NCBI GenBank assembly: GCA_025526935.1
Contig: JAHLKD010000095.1
Coordinates: forward strand, 1 to 64,000
DNA from: Cladochytrium replicatum
Taxonomy: Eukaryota; Chytridiomycota; Chytridiomycetes; Cladochytriales; Cladochytriaceae
DNA: 64,000 bases
Reading direction: 5' to 3'
A program made the position numbers and the translations under genes. The notes under the pieces were generated by a model. That model searched no databases, was not told the origin of the DNA, and saw only the letters and a program-made list of their open reading frames with translations. Below, piece after piece: positions 9,637-24,317 of the stretch. Within the stretch, counting starts at the first letter, position 1; each line of letters starts with the position of its first letter.

Positions 9637-12161
9637 TCATTCGTGACTCAGGACGAGCACCGTGCGACACGGGATGTACACCTGGATAAAGTTGGCCCGT
9701 CCGTTCCATTCCAGAGGGCTCGTAAAGTGCTTCCCGTTCTCGTCCACCCGCTCGTGGCCACCAAAACGCTTGTTGTCCGAGCATAGCTCAACCTTGTGTC
9801 TAAAGAACAAAAGTAGGTTCGTGAAGAAGACTCCTAACTGGTTTAGAGATTGTCTTACACTCCGCTCCATGGTGTCCCCACACGGTAGTCCGCGTATGAT
9901 TGGGTCGGATGGAAGTTGAAGATGAACAACAGGTTTCCGCGCTCAAAGACGATAACTTTGTCGCCCTGGTGTTTCAGCGACACATACTGCGTTCGAAGCA
10001 AATAGATCACAAGGATAAGAAGATGGGAAACAAAAAAAATGAGCATGATGCGTTCTGTCACACCTGAGTGTCCTGGAGCCAGTCGAAACGGCCCTCGAGG
10101 TGGTGCATCGCCGAGTCAAAGTTGTTCAGGTACTTGTACCTCAACAAATTGTCGTCGACGAGGTTGTACTGCCTCCTTGCATAATGGAAGCTAATACAAG
10201 GACAGGTTCATTTCAACACACATCCTTGCGGCACACCTCACACACACTACGCCCATACCTGTTTCCATTCCCCTCTCTCGGGAAATCAAGCCATTCCGGA
10301 TGTCCAAACTCGTTCCCCATGAAATTCAACCACCCCTCCCCGCCCAACCCATACGTCAGCAAACGAATCAACTTGTGCAGCGACAACCCACGGTCAATGA
10401 TCGGGGTCAGCTCGCTCGTATCGCTCATGTGCGTGTACATCTCCTTATCCATCAGCCAGAAAGCGAGCGTCTTGTCGCCGACGAGGGCCTGGTCGTGCGA
10501 CTCGGCGTACGCGATCACGGGCTCCTTGTACCGCCGGTTGGTGAGCGTGTGTGTGATAAACTCCATGTCCCATTCGTCGTCCTGAGGGGCGGAGATTGTG
10601 AGATGTACGGAAAGTTGGGGAACGGAATGGATACATACGCGCTTCTCTTTGAGGATTTTGATCCACATGTCGGGAAGAGCCATGGCCAGACGGAAGTCGA
10701 AGCCGATTCCGCCTTCGGCGACGGGACGACCCATAGTCGGCATCCCCGACACGTCTGAATTTATATGATCAGATGGGGGAAAATCTATATCAAAGTTTTT
10801 TGTGCTAACCTTCAGCGATAGTAAGGATGTTTGGGTGCAGCTGCCTCATCGAATCGTTTGCCAGCATCAGGTACACACAAGCATCGAGGTCCGCTTTCCC
10901 ACCGCTAAAGTACTCCTCATAGTGCCCTGTGAAACCCGTTCCAATACCGTGGTGGGTGTACAGCATCGACGTGACACCGTCGAATCGGAACCCGTCGAAC
11001 CGGAACTCGCGAAGCCAGTATCGCAAGTTGGACAACAAAAAGCGAAGGACCTCGTGGTGTCCGTAATTGAAAAGTCTGAACAAAACACAAAGGTAAAATT
11101 TCAAAGACTTGCAAAGTGGGTGAATCCAACCTCGAATCCCAAAGTTCATGTCGACCTTTCGTGCCCTCATGGAAGTAATGGTGCCCAGACCCGTCGAACA
11201 AGTTCAGCCCATCGAGCACATTGTTTGCCGCATGGGAATGAACCACATCGAGCAACACCGTCAGACCCAACCCATGCGCAGTGTCTATGAGCTCCTTGAG
11301 CTCGTCGGGAGTTCCGCAGCGGGACGACGGCGCAAAGAAGGATGTCACCTGATACCCAAAGGACGCGTAGTAAGGGTGCTCCATGATGGCCATGAGTTGC
11401 ACGGTGTTGTAGCCGAGAGACTGGATTCGTGGGAGGACGTCCTTTGTAAAGTGTCCGTAGGACGCGACCTTCCCCTCGGGCGATGAGATTCCAACTAACC
11501 AAAATCAGAACTACTTTCAATTTGATCAATTATTTGACTCACCGTGAGCCTCGTAGATACGGGGTGACTTTGGAACAGGCGGAGCTGAGTTCTTCCACTG
11601 ATACTGCGTCGGCGGGTTCCAGAACCTCGCATCGTAGACAGGCGACACAGCCAGATCCTGAGTAACGTATCTGATCCACGCGGGGATTCTGTAGATCACT
11701 TCTCCGGACTGCGAGATCATCGCAATCTTGACCTTTGAGTTGTGTGGGATCCCTGCGGATCCGTCTGGATTGTTGGGAAGAAAGACGGACCACACCCCAA
11801 AATCGTCCTTGGCCATCGAATGCGCGCCAATCTTCCAGTCGTCTGAACACATAGAAAATTAGCTATCTTTAAGAGATTCGGTTACAGTTAACTCACTGAA
11901 CTCGCCGACGAGGAAGGCTTGCTGTGCAGCAGGAGCCCACTCACGGTAGTGGATGCCCTTTCCGGGTTCCACATTGAAGCCGAAGCGTTCATAAGAGCGG
12001 GTGAAAGCGTCGTAGCCACCCTCTGTCGACTCGATGGTCTGCTTCCATTTGGTGAACCTGTAGTATCTGTAGTCGAGGTGGTCGCGGTAGGGGGACAGGT
12101 AGGGGTCGTCCTGGATGAGTGCGTTGACAGGCACGATTGGGACGGGCGTTTCGGCAGGCAT
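9637..12161 (-). CDS. GLC3/GBE1: 1,4-alpha-glucan (glycogen) branching enzyme
   Basis: Introduces alpha-1,6 branches into glycogen in the cytosol. About nine exons are joined by short GT-AG introns. The order is an N-terminal region ([16 protein letters not shown]), the CBM48 carbohydrate-binding segment ([20 protein letters not shown]), then the GH13 barrel. Barrel motifs seen are [29 protein letters not shown] (nucleophile Asp), ILTIAEDVSGMP (acid/base Glu) and [17 protein letters not shown] (transition-state Asp). [20 protein letters not shown] and a C-terminal beta domain ending RTVLVLSHE follow. The start at 12159-12161 gives MPAETPVP, a usual fungal beginning. No frame break is needed. 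It lies next to the fructose-2,6-bisphosphate enzyme on the same strand, so two carbohydrate-storage genes are adjacent. Confidence 0.95.
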
Positions 12162-12380
12162 TTGAGAGAGAGCAACGATATAAAAGCGAGCCGTCCGTTT
12201 TATTTAACGGTGGGAGTTGGGGAGTGGGGAGATCAGAGTGGGGCACAACGAGCCGGGACAGATCGATGGATGGAGGGAGAAAATTTAAAATGGAAGTAAT
12301 ACTAATACCGGCAATTATGGCAATATGACAGCCTGTAGCTCATCATTATGTATAACAGAGGTATTAACACCATTCGATCA

Positions 12381-15211
<2,831 letters not shown>

Positions 15212-15579
15212 TGGGATGGGTAAAGGAGATTTAGGAGAAGTTGTGAAGTTTGGAAGGTTGGAAATGAGTGGAAAATCAAGTTGGACACGACTCGTTAACT
15301 CTGGGCACACAGAAATATCAGGACGGCCCCATTGACTGCAGTCAAGAAAGGTCCACCAACCGACGCCACTACTGACCAATCTACCCACCGGCCGTTGGTC
15401 GATACAACAGATTCGAGCTGACGGCCAAGACCAAATCACGTCTGATGAACGTTACACCTTCTGACTCCACCGATCAGTTCGTTGCCATTGCGGTCTAACA
15501 GATTCATTCTCACAACACTCACTCAGCATCCTATCACAGCAGCGACAAAAAACAGAAGAGCGCGTTGCTGTTGCTGGTA
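15212..15579. other. Divergent intergenic region between PFK-2/FBPase-2 and IST1-like gene
   Basis: Holds the presumed promoters of the two divergent genes. The frame of the kinase gene stays open up to 15439, so a longer N-terminus cannot be excluded. Nothing else is recognised. Confidence 0.4.
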
Positions 15580-16824
15580 GTTGGGATCGCATTCAACGGG
15601 AACAGAACAAAGGTATGAATATATATGGTATATGGTGTTGTTTGGTATAGGCGGACAAAGTACTGATATTACTGATATTACTGCTGATAAAGGTACAGCT
15701 GAAGCTGGCGATCACCAGGATAAAGACTCTTCAGACTAAAGACGGCTAGCGTACAACGGAGGAGATCGCTCAGCTGTTGGAACGGGGCAGGGAAGAGAGC
15801 GCTAGAATTAGGGTAATCCCAATATGCTCACCGTTTGTCAATCGATCGGCTAATTCCGCGATGTGATTATTCGCACCAAAGCTGTTTGCATTTAAGGTGG
15901 AACATATTATACGAGAGGACTTCAACATGGAGGCAATGGAGATCCTCGAATATATTAAGAACTGCTGCTTGCGCGATTCGGTCTACTCGAGCAGATGAAG
16001 TACGTGACACACAACTCTCAAATACGCCTGATGATAATTCACAGGGCATCGTGACCACGCAATCGCAGAAGCTGTCAATACAGTCATCTATGCTGCACCC
16101 CCGCTCGGAGGTCAAAAACTCAATATCGTACTTCAACAAATCGCTGTTCGTGTATTCAGGTACGAGATCAGTTGATCCTCAAGTTTGGAAAGGAATTCGC
16201 GATGGCGACAATGGAAAACAAGAACGATGTTGTCAACCCTCGTGTGTGTGCTGCTTTCGCTCTTACTTATTCTCGTGAATTGCTTGTTAACGCCTTGCTT
16301 CAAGATTGTTCACAGGTTACGCGTGCAAACCTCCGACCCGATCCTCGCAAAGCAATACCTTCTCGTAATTGCCCGTGCCTTCAACGTGACCTGGGACGGC
16401 GGCGTTGATTAAGAACTTTCTGCTGTACGTATTTTGTCCTAAGGAATCACTTTTCATTATTTGCTCACACGATTCTATCAGCTCGATGAGACTATTGACG
16501 TGTCTCTGGGTATCTCCAACATTGGAATGCCTGGTCCTGGCGAGCGTTTGCGTTGCCGGAACTGCTCTCGTATGATGAAGCGGATGCAGTGAACGCACCA
16601 CCGCAACCTGCTCCGAAATCAAACATGCCGGACCTCCTAGACTTGAAAGGACCGCCGGCAGCACCGGCACAGAACACGCAAGCGAAGGACGATGTCTCGC
16701 CTTCGGATATTAGTGTCCCAGACTTTGACGAGCTTGCGAGAAGTGAGAATATTACGTACAAACCAGTACTTTGATCTTGCCCGTCTTTTGAAAAGGGTTC
16801 GAGGCGCTCAAGAGGCGGAAGTGA
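15580..16824 (+). pseudogene. IST1: IST1-like ESCRT-III associated protein, with apparent lesions
   Basis: IST1 binds ESCRT-III and Vps4 in endosomal sorting. Family segments follow in order: FNGNRTKVQLKLAITRIKTL (split by an intron at 15613-15692), EIAQLLERGREESARIRVEH, IIREDFNMEAMEILEY, LLLARFGLLEQMK, AIAEAVNTVIYAAPPL, LILKFGKEFAMATMENKND, VQTSDPILAKQYLLVIARA. It ends with the MIM-like tail DFDELARRFEALKRRK, the last part rebuilt through an intron after 16741. Between KTLQTK and EIAQLL there is a TAG and frame change, and single-base shifts occur near 15960 and 16540. One intron (about 16102-16133) would be only 32 nt. No ATG is found before the first segment. Either the copy is decaying or the assembly has base errors; the intact C-terminus favours a recent or artefactual defect. 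Confidence 0.7.
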
Positions 16825-16931
16825 AGGTGTGCATCCTCGTTGGGGTTTTCATTTTTCTGTTCTTGAAAAGCATTATGTACAAAATGGAATTTCATGGATG
16901 TTTGCAGATAAAGGAGAGCGCTAAAATCATA

Positions 16932-17802
16932 TCATCCGCGGACTTTGAAGCAACCTTTTCTCATCGACTGCCACCGCGCTGCCGCCGTCGCTGCTACCTG
17001 TCCAGCCATCAACACTGCCAAGTAGATTCACATCAGTGACCTTCGCATGGACATGAAATACACATACGTTCCCTCTCGGTTTCATCGAGCGACTGGGCAA
17101 ATTCGTCAAGCTGAATGCGGATGTTTGGGGTCTTTGCAATGTCCATAATGAGACCCAATCGCCCTCTAAAACCCTGTAAAACTATAATCAACTCCCATCT
17201 CAAAGGTTGGAGGGACCGCGTTGGTTAATACCCGCTCGAGCGTTTGGTGAAGTTCCTTATCAAGCATACTAAAAGAACAACCCATGTTTCAAATCGAGTG
17301 TCCTCCGGTATTGTTCTGTAAAACTCACAGGTCTACAACCCGCAAGCCGAACTCGTAAAAATACGGATTTCGAGCGTGGAGGTTCACGGCCGCCGGGTCC
17401 GCAACGATATCATCCCGAACTTGCTGGTTGAAGCACTTTGGCGGATCAAGCGCCACTAGATCCCTGCGCAAACCAGGGTTTCAGCCCATTTCTCGTTTAA
17501 CATAGATATTTGTGCGTACTTTTCTGCAAGACTGCTCATTAGCCAGAAAGGAAGGTCTACTTTGACGTTGGGAAGAAGCTTAAAATTGCAACAGATCAGT
17601 ATCATTCCTCCAAAACGGAATGTGTTTTCTTACGTGCTGCTCTCCTCTCGATTCGAGAAAGCCCATGTCGGGCACCTGTATCCTGAACGCACCAGAAAGT
17701 CTCTAAATCCACCGACGTGAGCTCCTTGCACACGGTCTCCGCGAGTCTCCGCACCTGCTGCTCCGCGAGGATGTCGTCCAGGTCGAAGTAACCGGCATCC
17801 AT
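16932..17802 (-). CDS. PSF3: GINS complex subunit Psf3 (DNA replication)
   Basis: Subunit of the GINS tetramer, part of the CMG replicative helicase. The product starts MDAGYFDLDDILAEQQ, the typical Psf3 opening, and continues after a 44-nt intron with GAFRIQVPDMGFLE. LPNVKVDLPFWLMSSLAEKY, DPPKCFNQQVRDDIVADPAA and NPYFYEFGLRVVDL follow. The C-terminal helical part is RGRLGLIMDIAKTPNIRI and QLDEFAQSLDETERELLMAG. One frame change is needed near 17172 in a T run (TTTTAG), where a one-base insertion is the simplest explanation. The start at 17800-17802 lies only 2 bp from an ATG of the divergent kinase gene. Identification is firm; intron edges are inferred. Confidence 0.85.
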
Positions 17803-17843
17803 CAATGTCCAAATATAGACTAATTGCGCCAGATCAAGATCAC

Positions 17844-19731
17844 ATGCACCACTTCGTTGGGGTCGACGTGGGCACTGGGAGCGTGCGGGCGGCGGTCGTT
17901 GCCTCGGACGGGAACATCGTCGGTTCAGCACAGTCTAAGTCGATTCTGATACACTCCCCACAGAGCGAATACTATGAGCAGGTGCACACTATTTCGCAAT
18001 TTCACACCAAAAAAATAGATCACGTTGATTTTTATAGTCCAGCGTGGACATCTGGGATGCATGCATTCATGTCATAAAGAAAGCAATCGAATCTTCGGAC
18101 ATTGACGCTTCGAGTATACGTGGAATGGGGTTCGATGCTACGTGCAGCTTGGTGGTGTTGGACCCCGACGGAAAGCCCGTTCCCGTGTCGCCGAACGGCG
18201 ATCCCAAATTCAACGTGTAAGATGAATTTGAACAGTGTGTATTTCGCTTTTATCTGATGGGGAAGGGTAGGATCATGTGGCAAGACCATCGGGCCATTGC
18301 TGAGGCGGAGGCGCTGGGATCGACTGGATCGCGTGTGTTGAAGTACACCGGAGGCAAGATATCGCCAGAGGTACATAAAACTTTCGAGGAATTTAGTAAT
18401 CTTCTGATTGATGTTTCCAAAAGATGTCCGTTGCGAAACTCGCATGGCTCAAGCGGCACCACAAGGAAGCTTGGACTCGCGCAAAGCATTTCATCGAATT
18501 ACCAGAGTTCCTGACTTACATGGCCACGGGAAGCCTCTCGAGGTCTTCGTGCTCGCTTGTTTGCAAATGGGGTTATATGGCGGAAGGGCAGGATATGAAT
18601 AGTTGGGGATGGGATCAGGAATTCTTGAAGAAATCTGGTTTAGATGACGTGATGGCGAACATTGAGCGATGGGTTCCGGGCAAAGATGGTGTGAAGATTC
18701 CAGGCGACGCTGTTGGTGCGGTTCTCCCGGTGGTTCTCGAACGGCTCGGGATTCCGGTTGAGGCAAACGTGCAAGTTGGCACCGCGCTCATCGACGCGTA
18801 TGCAGGTGCACTAGGCACCCTTGGAGCCATGGACCCCGCCTCGCCATCTTCAAACCTCAACATATCGGAACTTCCTCAACGGCTAGCGATCATCGCGGGA
18901 ACATCGTCGTGCCACATCGTAGCGACGCCTCAACCCGCGTTCGTCGAGGGTGTGTGGGGTCCATACCCATACTCCATGCTGCCAGGGATGTACTGCGCCG
19001 AAGGCGGGCAATCGGCCACAGGCAAAGCGCTCGACTTTGTCACGTCGCTGTACACCCCCGCGCTCGAGCAAGTACGCAAACAGGCCGAAGCGAACTCGCG
19101 CGGCGTGTACGACGAGCTGAACGCGCTCGTGCGCGAGTTTGCGGTCGCGGAACTCGGAGACGATGAAGAGTACGTGGCGGTGTGGGCGGAGAACGTGTTT
19201 GTGAACCCTGATTTCCACGGGAACCGGTCGCCGCTTGCGGACCCTGAGATGCGGGGCACGATCAGTGGGCTTCCGATCGACACCGGCGTGCGTGCGCTCG
19301 CGCAAGTGTACCTTGCGACGCTACAATCGCTCGCTTACGAAACGCGGTTCATCGTGGACAGGCTGCATAGCGCCGGACACAAGATTAAAGATGTTTTCAT
19401 GAGCGGGGGGCTGTGTCAGAACGAGCTGTTTGTAAAGACTTTGGCGGACGTTCTGGGGATGCGGGTGTGGATTCCGAAGTATCCGAACGAAGCAGTTCTG
19501 ATTGGTGCGGCGGCGTGCGGTGCGGCTGCTGCGAAACGGGAATATGGGAAGGACCTTAGTGTTGAGGAGAGAGCAGAAGGATTGTTCGAAGAGATGGTAA
19601 GGTTTGGGAAGTGCAACGGGATTGTGGAGCCTTCAAAGAAGGATAGCTTGAGGAGATTCCACGAGAAAAGGTACCAAGTGCTCTTGAAAATGTATGAGGA
19701 TCACAATCTCTACAGAAAAATGATGGAGTGA
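17844..19731 (+). CDS. FGGY-family carbohydrate kinase (D-ribulokinase / YDR109C-like)
   Basis: ATP-dependent sugar kinase of the FGGY family, closest in pattern to the eukaryotic FGGY (D-ribulose kinase) group. Exons are 17844-17981, 18038-18216, 18271-18370 and 18424-19731. The N-terminal half has the phosphate-binding GVDVGTGSVRAAVV, GMGFDATCSLVVLD and VIMWQDHRA. The C-terminal half has IAGTSSCHIVATP, FVNPDFHGNRSPLADPEMRG, FMSGGLCQNELFVKTLADVL and AVLIGAAACGAAAA. An in-frame ATG at 17805 would add 13 residues; 17844 is preferred because it sits directly before the conserved core. Either start overlaps the expected promoter of PSF3 on the other strand. Confidence 0.92.
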
Positions 19732-21021
19732 ATCCAGAGTTCAGACCAATGTTTACCAAAACCGTATACTCCATGGATGACCATACAGCGAAGGTTATTT
19801 GTCTATATTCGATTGATCAGAGAAAGACTCCTGAAATATAATACTTAGATCTCCCAAAAGAAGCACACTGACTCGAATTCCACCTCCAAATCTATCACAA
19901 CAAACTGCTCCAGTGTCCAGTAGTCTATCACGCCTGCCGTCCACAAAACCATTACATAACGTTCAATCCAATCCACATTCCCTCGCGACGTCGTGTGGGA
20001 GCACCGTAGCTTGAGCAGGGGATTCTGGTGTTCGTGAACCCCAAACAAACCTCAATGAAAACCGCCTTCGACTTATGCGCAGAGCTCAGATATGAAGGTG
20101 CCGCATTCGTAAGAGACTGTCGCAATTAAAAGAACCTCCAGATCTTGGTGGGAAGGCACTATGACGACGAGAGTTTAAATGAAGTAACGCTGCAAATCAC
20201 AGCATGCTACATGTAGCTCATAAATTCGCTATGTGCGGGAACAACGAGATTGATTTGAAGCCGATGTTTATGGTGCACTTTTTCAAATGTTTACTCAACG
20301 CTCCCTGAATTGGTGAGATGTGAACTTTAAGGTAGCGGCCGATGCGATTGTGTATCTTCACGGTATATTTTGACTCGATCTGTGTTTCAACTGTGCTTTC
20401 CTTGCTAGTTGTTCTAACCGTTTGGGAGGAATTTTCATAACCCACACAAATCCCAATGACGAGATCTTGAAGTGCCTGGACACCGCTCGCATTCAAAGTT
20501 GTAGGCAACCCACGTTCAAGCCAAGTTCATCCCCCCGATATGTTGGAGCTCTTCAACTCTACTTGTATGCCCACGAACGATCCTTGTTACCTTTTGCGTC
20601 CATATGCTATCTCCTCAGTGCTGGGGTCATGGAAGCTGCCAGCGCAAACGGTCACGTCCGACATCCTCGAATGGTCGAAACACAACCGGTCGACAGAATG
20701 GTCGAAGTCAGTGGACTCGAACTCAAAATGAGTACGGCAGAGGACTTGGCGGGACAAAGTTTGATTTCAAAAACATTCTCAATGTTTGCTCCTGCAAAAT
20801 GGGTGTTGACTCCAGCTCCATCGAACACTGTCAGATGCGGATTTGCCAGGCTTTCTTAGGCGTTGAGAGTGTATTGTTCCTTATTTAATGAAAATTGCCA
20901 GCGGCTGTTCAAGCCTTTATGCGAATTCTATTGCAGTGTTTGCTTTGACAAACGAACCACTCGTTGACACGTACTTAAAGACTTGACCACGGATTTAAAA
21001 AGCCGGCAGCTAGGTGTCACT
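19732..21021. other. Unassigned region with scattered coding-like segments
   Basis: On the minus strand, 20218-20508 encodes a 96-residue frame (starting MPTTLNASGVQALQDL), and a second stretch near 20800-20860 reads VFDGAGVNTHFAGANIENVF. They could be exons of one gene running from about 20870 to 19850 on the minus strand, but stops and frame changes separate them and I recognise no family. It may be a decayed gene. Confidence 0.3.
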
Positions 21022-21829
21022 TTATTTCTTCTTTCCGAATTGTACAGACGCCAACACCGGGGTGGAATATCTGTTACTCAACCGACTGCCCATCCTGTCA
21101 TTCAACATCAAACCAACCACTGGAACTGTATTCCAGTGTAGAGTCAAGTTCGCCTTTATCCCACTATTGAAGAGTGTCAATGGTACATCACACCCCAATT
21201 TAAGTACTTACTTGACCACATTCTCAACGTATGTCAAGGGATACTCTGCACGCTTATCCCGAAAAGAGATCAGAGCATCATCTTTGTGTGTAATGATATC
21301 GTCCCATATCGTTACTTGATTCCACCGCTAAAAGTCAAAAAAAAGAGTGAGAACGTGTTACATCTCAGTCCGACGCTACACACATGCTTTTCCGTTTCAT
21401 ACTCGGCAACCAAGTACACAAACAATTGTTTCGTGTTCCATGTAAAGAGCGGACGGAGGTCTAACGTCATCAAGGTAAATGGATAGATTAAACTCGGTAA
21501 AAGTGTCATTCTTTACCAGCTTCGAGGTCAAATTTGACAATGCCAAGCTCGACGACCTGAGAATGGTGGTTGTAGTAGCTCCCCAGTCGTCCCCTCTCTC
21601 TGTAGTTTTCAAATAGTTTACAAAAGCAGATGTGAGCGACTTTGACGACAGTTCTGCGTCATCTAACCCACATTGAAGTTCGTTTCACTGCGATCTTGGG
21701 TGTCGCCAATTCGATTGGTGAGACGGTCGAGAGTAATGGGCCGATTGCTGCAGCGATTGCGGCAACAACACACGCAACTGTGACGGCCAGGGCCAACACC
21801 GCGTTGGCTCGTTGCGACAGCGAGTACAT
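21022..21829 (-). CDS. SPC3: Signal peptidase complex subunit 3 (SPC22/23 type)
   Basis: Accessory subunit of the ER signal peptidase, with one N-terminal membrane anchor and a lumenal domain. The start MYSLSQRANAVLALAVTVAC fits the family and leads into the membrane segment. It is followed by YYNHHSQVVELGIVKFDLEA, then after an intron DLRPLFTWNTKQLFVYLVAE, the family signature. VTIWDDIITHKDDALISFRD and KRAEYPLTYVENVV come next, and the C-terminal strand is NLTLHWNTVPVVG, ending VQFGKKK. Introns are short GT-AG; the one removing 21472-21530 restores EADLRPLF exactly. Its stop is 1.3 kb from the sugar kinase and its start is 137 bp downstream of the fusion gene's stop on the same strand. Confidence 0.88.
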
Positions 21830-21965
21830 TGAAGATAATAATACGTGGCTTGATGGACGCCAAAAATGTGTGTTGAAAGAACGAATATCACAATTAATAA
21901 TAGCAGGCAGCAGCAGAAAACATCTACTTCTAATTCCAAAAAAGAATAACGAGCAGCAAAAACTT

Positions 21966-24148
21966 TTACAGCATAGCTATCAAGTTCGGGGGAAGAGGAG
22001 GGCAAGTTTCTTGTGCGCCTACCACAAGCAATCGCTTAAGCTCCATCAGCTCTTCTTTCGAGAGCCCCCCTTCCGCTTCATAATACCGCTCCACTGATCC
22101 GTACACAGCGGTAAACTTCTCAAGAAACAATTCCATCGATCTCGGCCGCGCAGAAAGCATCATCCTCGCACCTTCCATCGTAACAATCCCATTCGAATGT
22201 TCACATAGCCCACTCAGTTCCGCATCGCTCCACGACAGCAGCGAATCGGTTAGCGCATAGTCGCGCACTATCAGGTCGTCGTCGACCTCGAGAAATTTTA
22301 GCAGAAGGGCGACGAACACTCCGGTTCGATCTTTCCCAGCGGTGCAGTGTACCACTGTTGGCTTTTTCGTGCTCAGCAAATGGCGAAGAAATATCGCGTT
22401 TGCTGTTGTTCCGCTCTTGCAGACGGTCATATACACCTCGGCGAATCCTTCTTCTCCTGCTGTGTATAGCCTCCTTCGCTTAGCTAGTGCTACAATACTT
22501 GTTCATACTGCACTCAAAGTCTGAAGATCCTGTCCTTATCATACCTGCTGGGGAGTAGTCCTTGTCCACAGAAACTGGAGCGTGTACTCGTTCCACCATT
22601 CCAATAGCTGGTGTTGGATCACGGCAGATTTCTTGATTTGATCTCAGATCAACCATATGGGTTACTCCCAACGCTTGGAGCTGACGCTTTCCCTTTTCGG
22701 TAACTCTATCGAGCCTGAGGTCACAGAAGTTCAAAAATGAAGCAAAGTCGTGGAAAATTAAAACTTACTTTGCACAGCGATACAGATGCTCCCAGCGAAC
22801 AATCTTCCCGCCTCGAACAGGGTATCCACCGAAATCTCTGAAATTTTGCACGCCCTCGACTAAGCTGGAAGGCACCCACTTCACGCCAGCTCTTTCTTTG
22901 CCGATTCTCGACCTCCCCGCACCGATCACTGGCGGGGTAATGCAATGGGCTCTGTAGAACGGTCCCATACTAGATGTTTGCTCATGCAACCAATCTGTGA
23001 TCACGGTCACGGCATGGTCGGTGAACCCATTTCGAAAAGTGTGGTCTGCACCTGCAACGAGCCGCAGTGTACTGTTTGCTAAAATGCTGGACAAGCTTGC
23101 AATTTCATTTATCGGAATAACCTGTGAGAAGCGATCAGAAGGGGCACCGTAGTCGACGTGATGATGGATTACATTGTCCTTTGTACCATGGACCATGAGC
23201 GTTGGTAAAGTCCGTGGCAAGGATTTCACTTCGGGGTCCAGAGTCAACCCGTGGGAGTTTTAGATCTCTTTCGCACTTACGGTCGATCACGGTTTTGTCG
23301 TCCAATTCTTTCCACAGGCGCTTGGGACTTTCTGTTAATCTTGTGACACGCGATTTTCCATTTTTGAGGATTTCAATTTTCTCGTACCAGCCCTTTGGAA
23401 GTCCAATTTGTTCATAACGAGTTTCGGCTACCGCGGGGCTTTCCCATACCTTTTTCTCGAGTGCCTCATCCATCCCATCAAACGTTTCAGAAACAACCTG
23501 CAGTATCGACGGTGGCCCAGAAACACACACGAGGAATCTAGATATGAGCGGTCTACGTCTGACAGCTTGGATAGCAGTGTAACAGCCTTTGCGCTGGTAT
23601 AAGTACCAACTAAAAGATATTTTTCAGTTAAACTTCCTACCTCGAGAATGAGCGATGATTGCGAAGATCCTCCATCCGCGAAGAGTCAATACATCGATGG
23701 CCAAATCTAGGTCTTCTAAGTCGCCCTGATCAAATGAAAGTCAGGTTGATTCCACACGCAGCTATCTTAAGCGTACAGGTAAATGTCTCTTTAAATCCCC
23801 CGTTCTATCCGGGGGATACGTGCTTTCGCCATTATCACGGAAGTCAAACCGGAATGATGGATACTTGAGCGCTTTTGCGAGGGACTTCTGATACACGTAG
23901 TTCTTGTGCCCCAGGTAGCCATGCACAAGTAGTACGACAGGTCGACCAGCTCCGTTGAAGACATCAGTGATGGTAGAAGGTGCAACGTGGGACGGTGTTT
24001 CCAGGGTCTCCCCCATGAAATTCAGGACGAACGGAGCTGCATCTTTCGCGTCAGATACACCATCTGCTGAAGCGCTTGCCCCGCGCAATTCAAACCGTCC
24101 CACAATATCCTCGTTCTTTGCGTTCCGCAGGACTAATTTGAGGGACAT
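21966..24148 (-). CDS. Alpha/beta-hydrolase fused to a tyrosine-phosphatase-like domain
   Basis: The N-terminal part is an alpha/beta hydrolase: VVLLVHGYLGHKNYVYQKSL (oxyanion region), KYPSFRFDFRDNGEST, GWRIFAIIAHSRG, where the expected nucleophile GxSxG reads AHSRG, TLMVHGTKDNVIHHHVDYGA (acid Asp) and LVAGADHTF (His). In the same exon (22765-23247) it passes into the second domain: GVQNFRDFGGYPVRGGKIVR, THMVDLRSNQE and the P-loop VVHCTAGKDRTGVFVALLLK with the catalytic C-x5-R. This is the Siw14/Y_phosphatase3-like group. An intron of 52 nt near 23231-23282 joins KTVID to LKSLPRT. One single-base frame change is needed near 23537. The start at 24146-24148 (MSLKLVLRNAKNEDI) is chosen over a longer frame with no similarity. 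Substrates are unknown. Confidence 0.8.
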
Positions 24149-24317
24149 CAGCAACAGCAACTGGGTGTGGCGCTCGCCCGGGTCAACGAAACGCCGGGGA
24201 GCCCCATAGAAACATGACATCACATTCAGAAACTTATAACCAGAAAAACACATATATTTTAGCTGTAAAAATGAATCCTTATAGCACTTATTCAATTTGA
24301 TTCGTGCCTATATACAT

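Noticed and set aside
10100-10758. Overlapping plus-strand open frames inside the branching-enzyme gene
   Set aside because: These are antisense to conserved GH13 exons.
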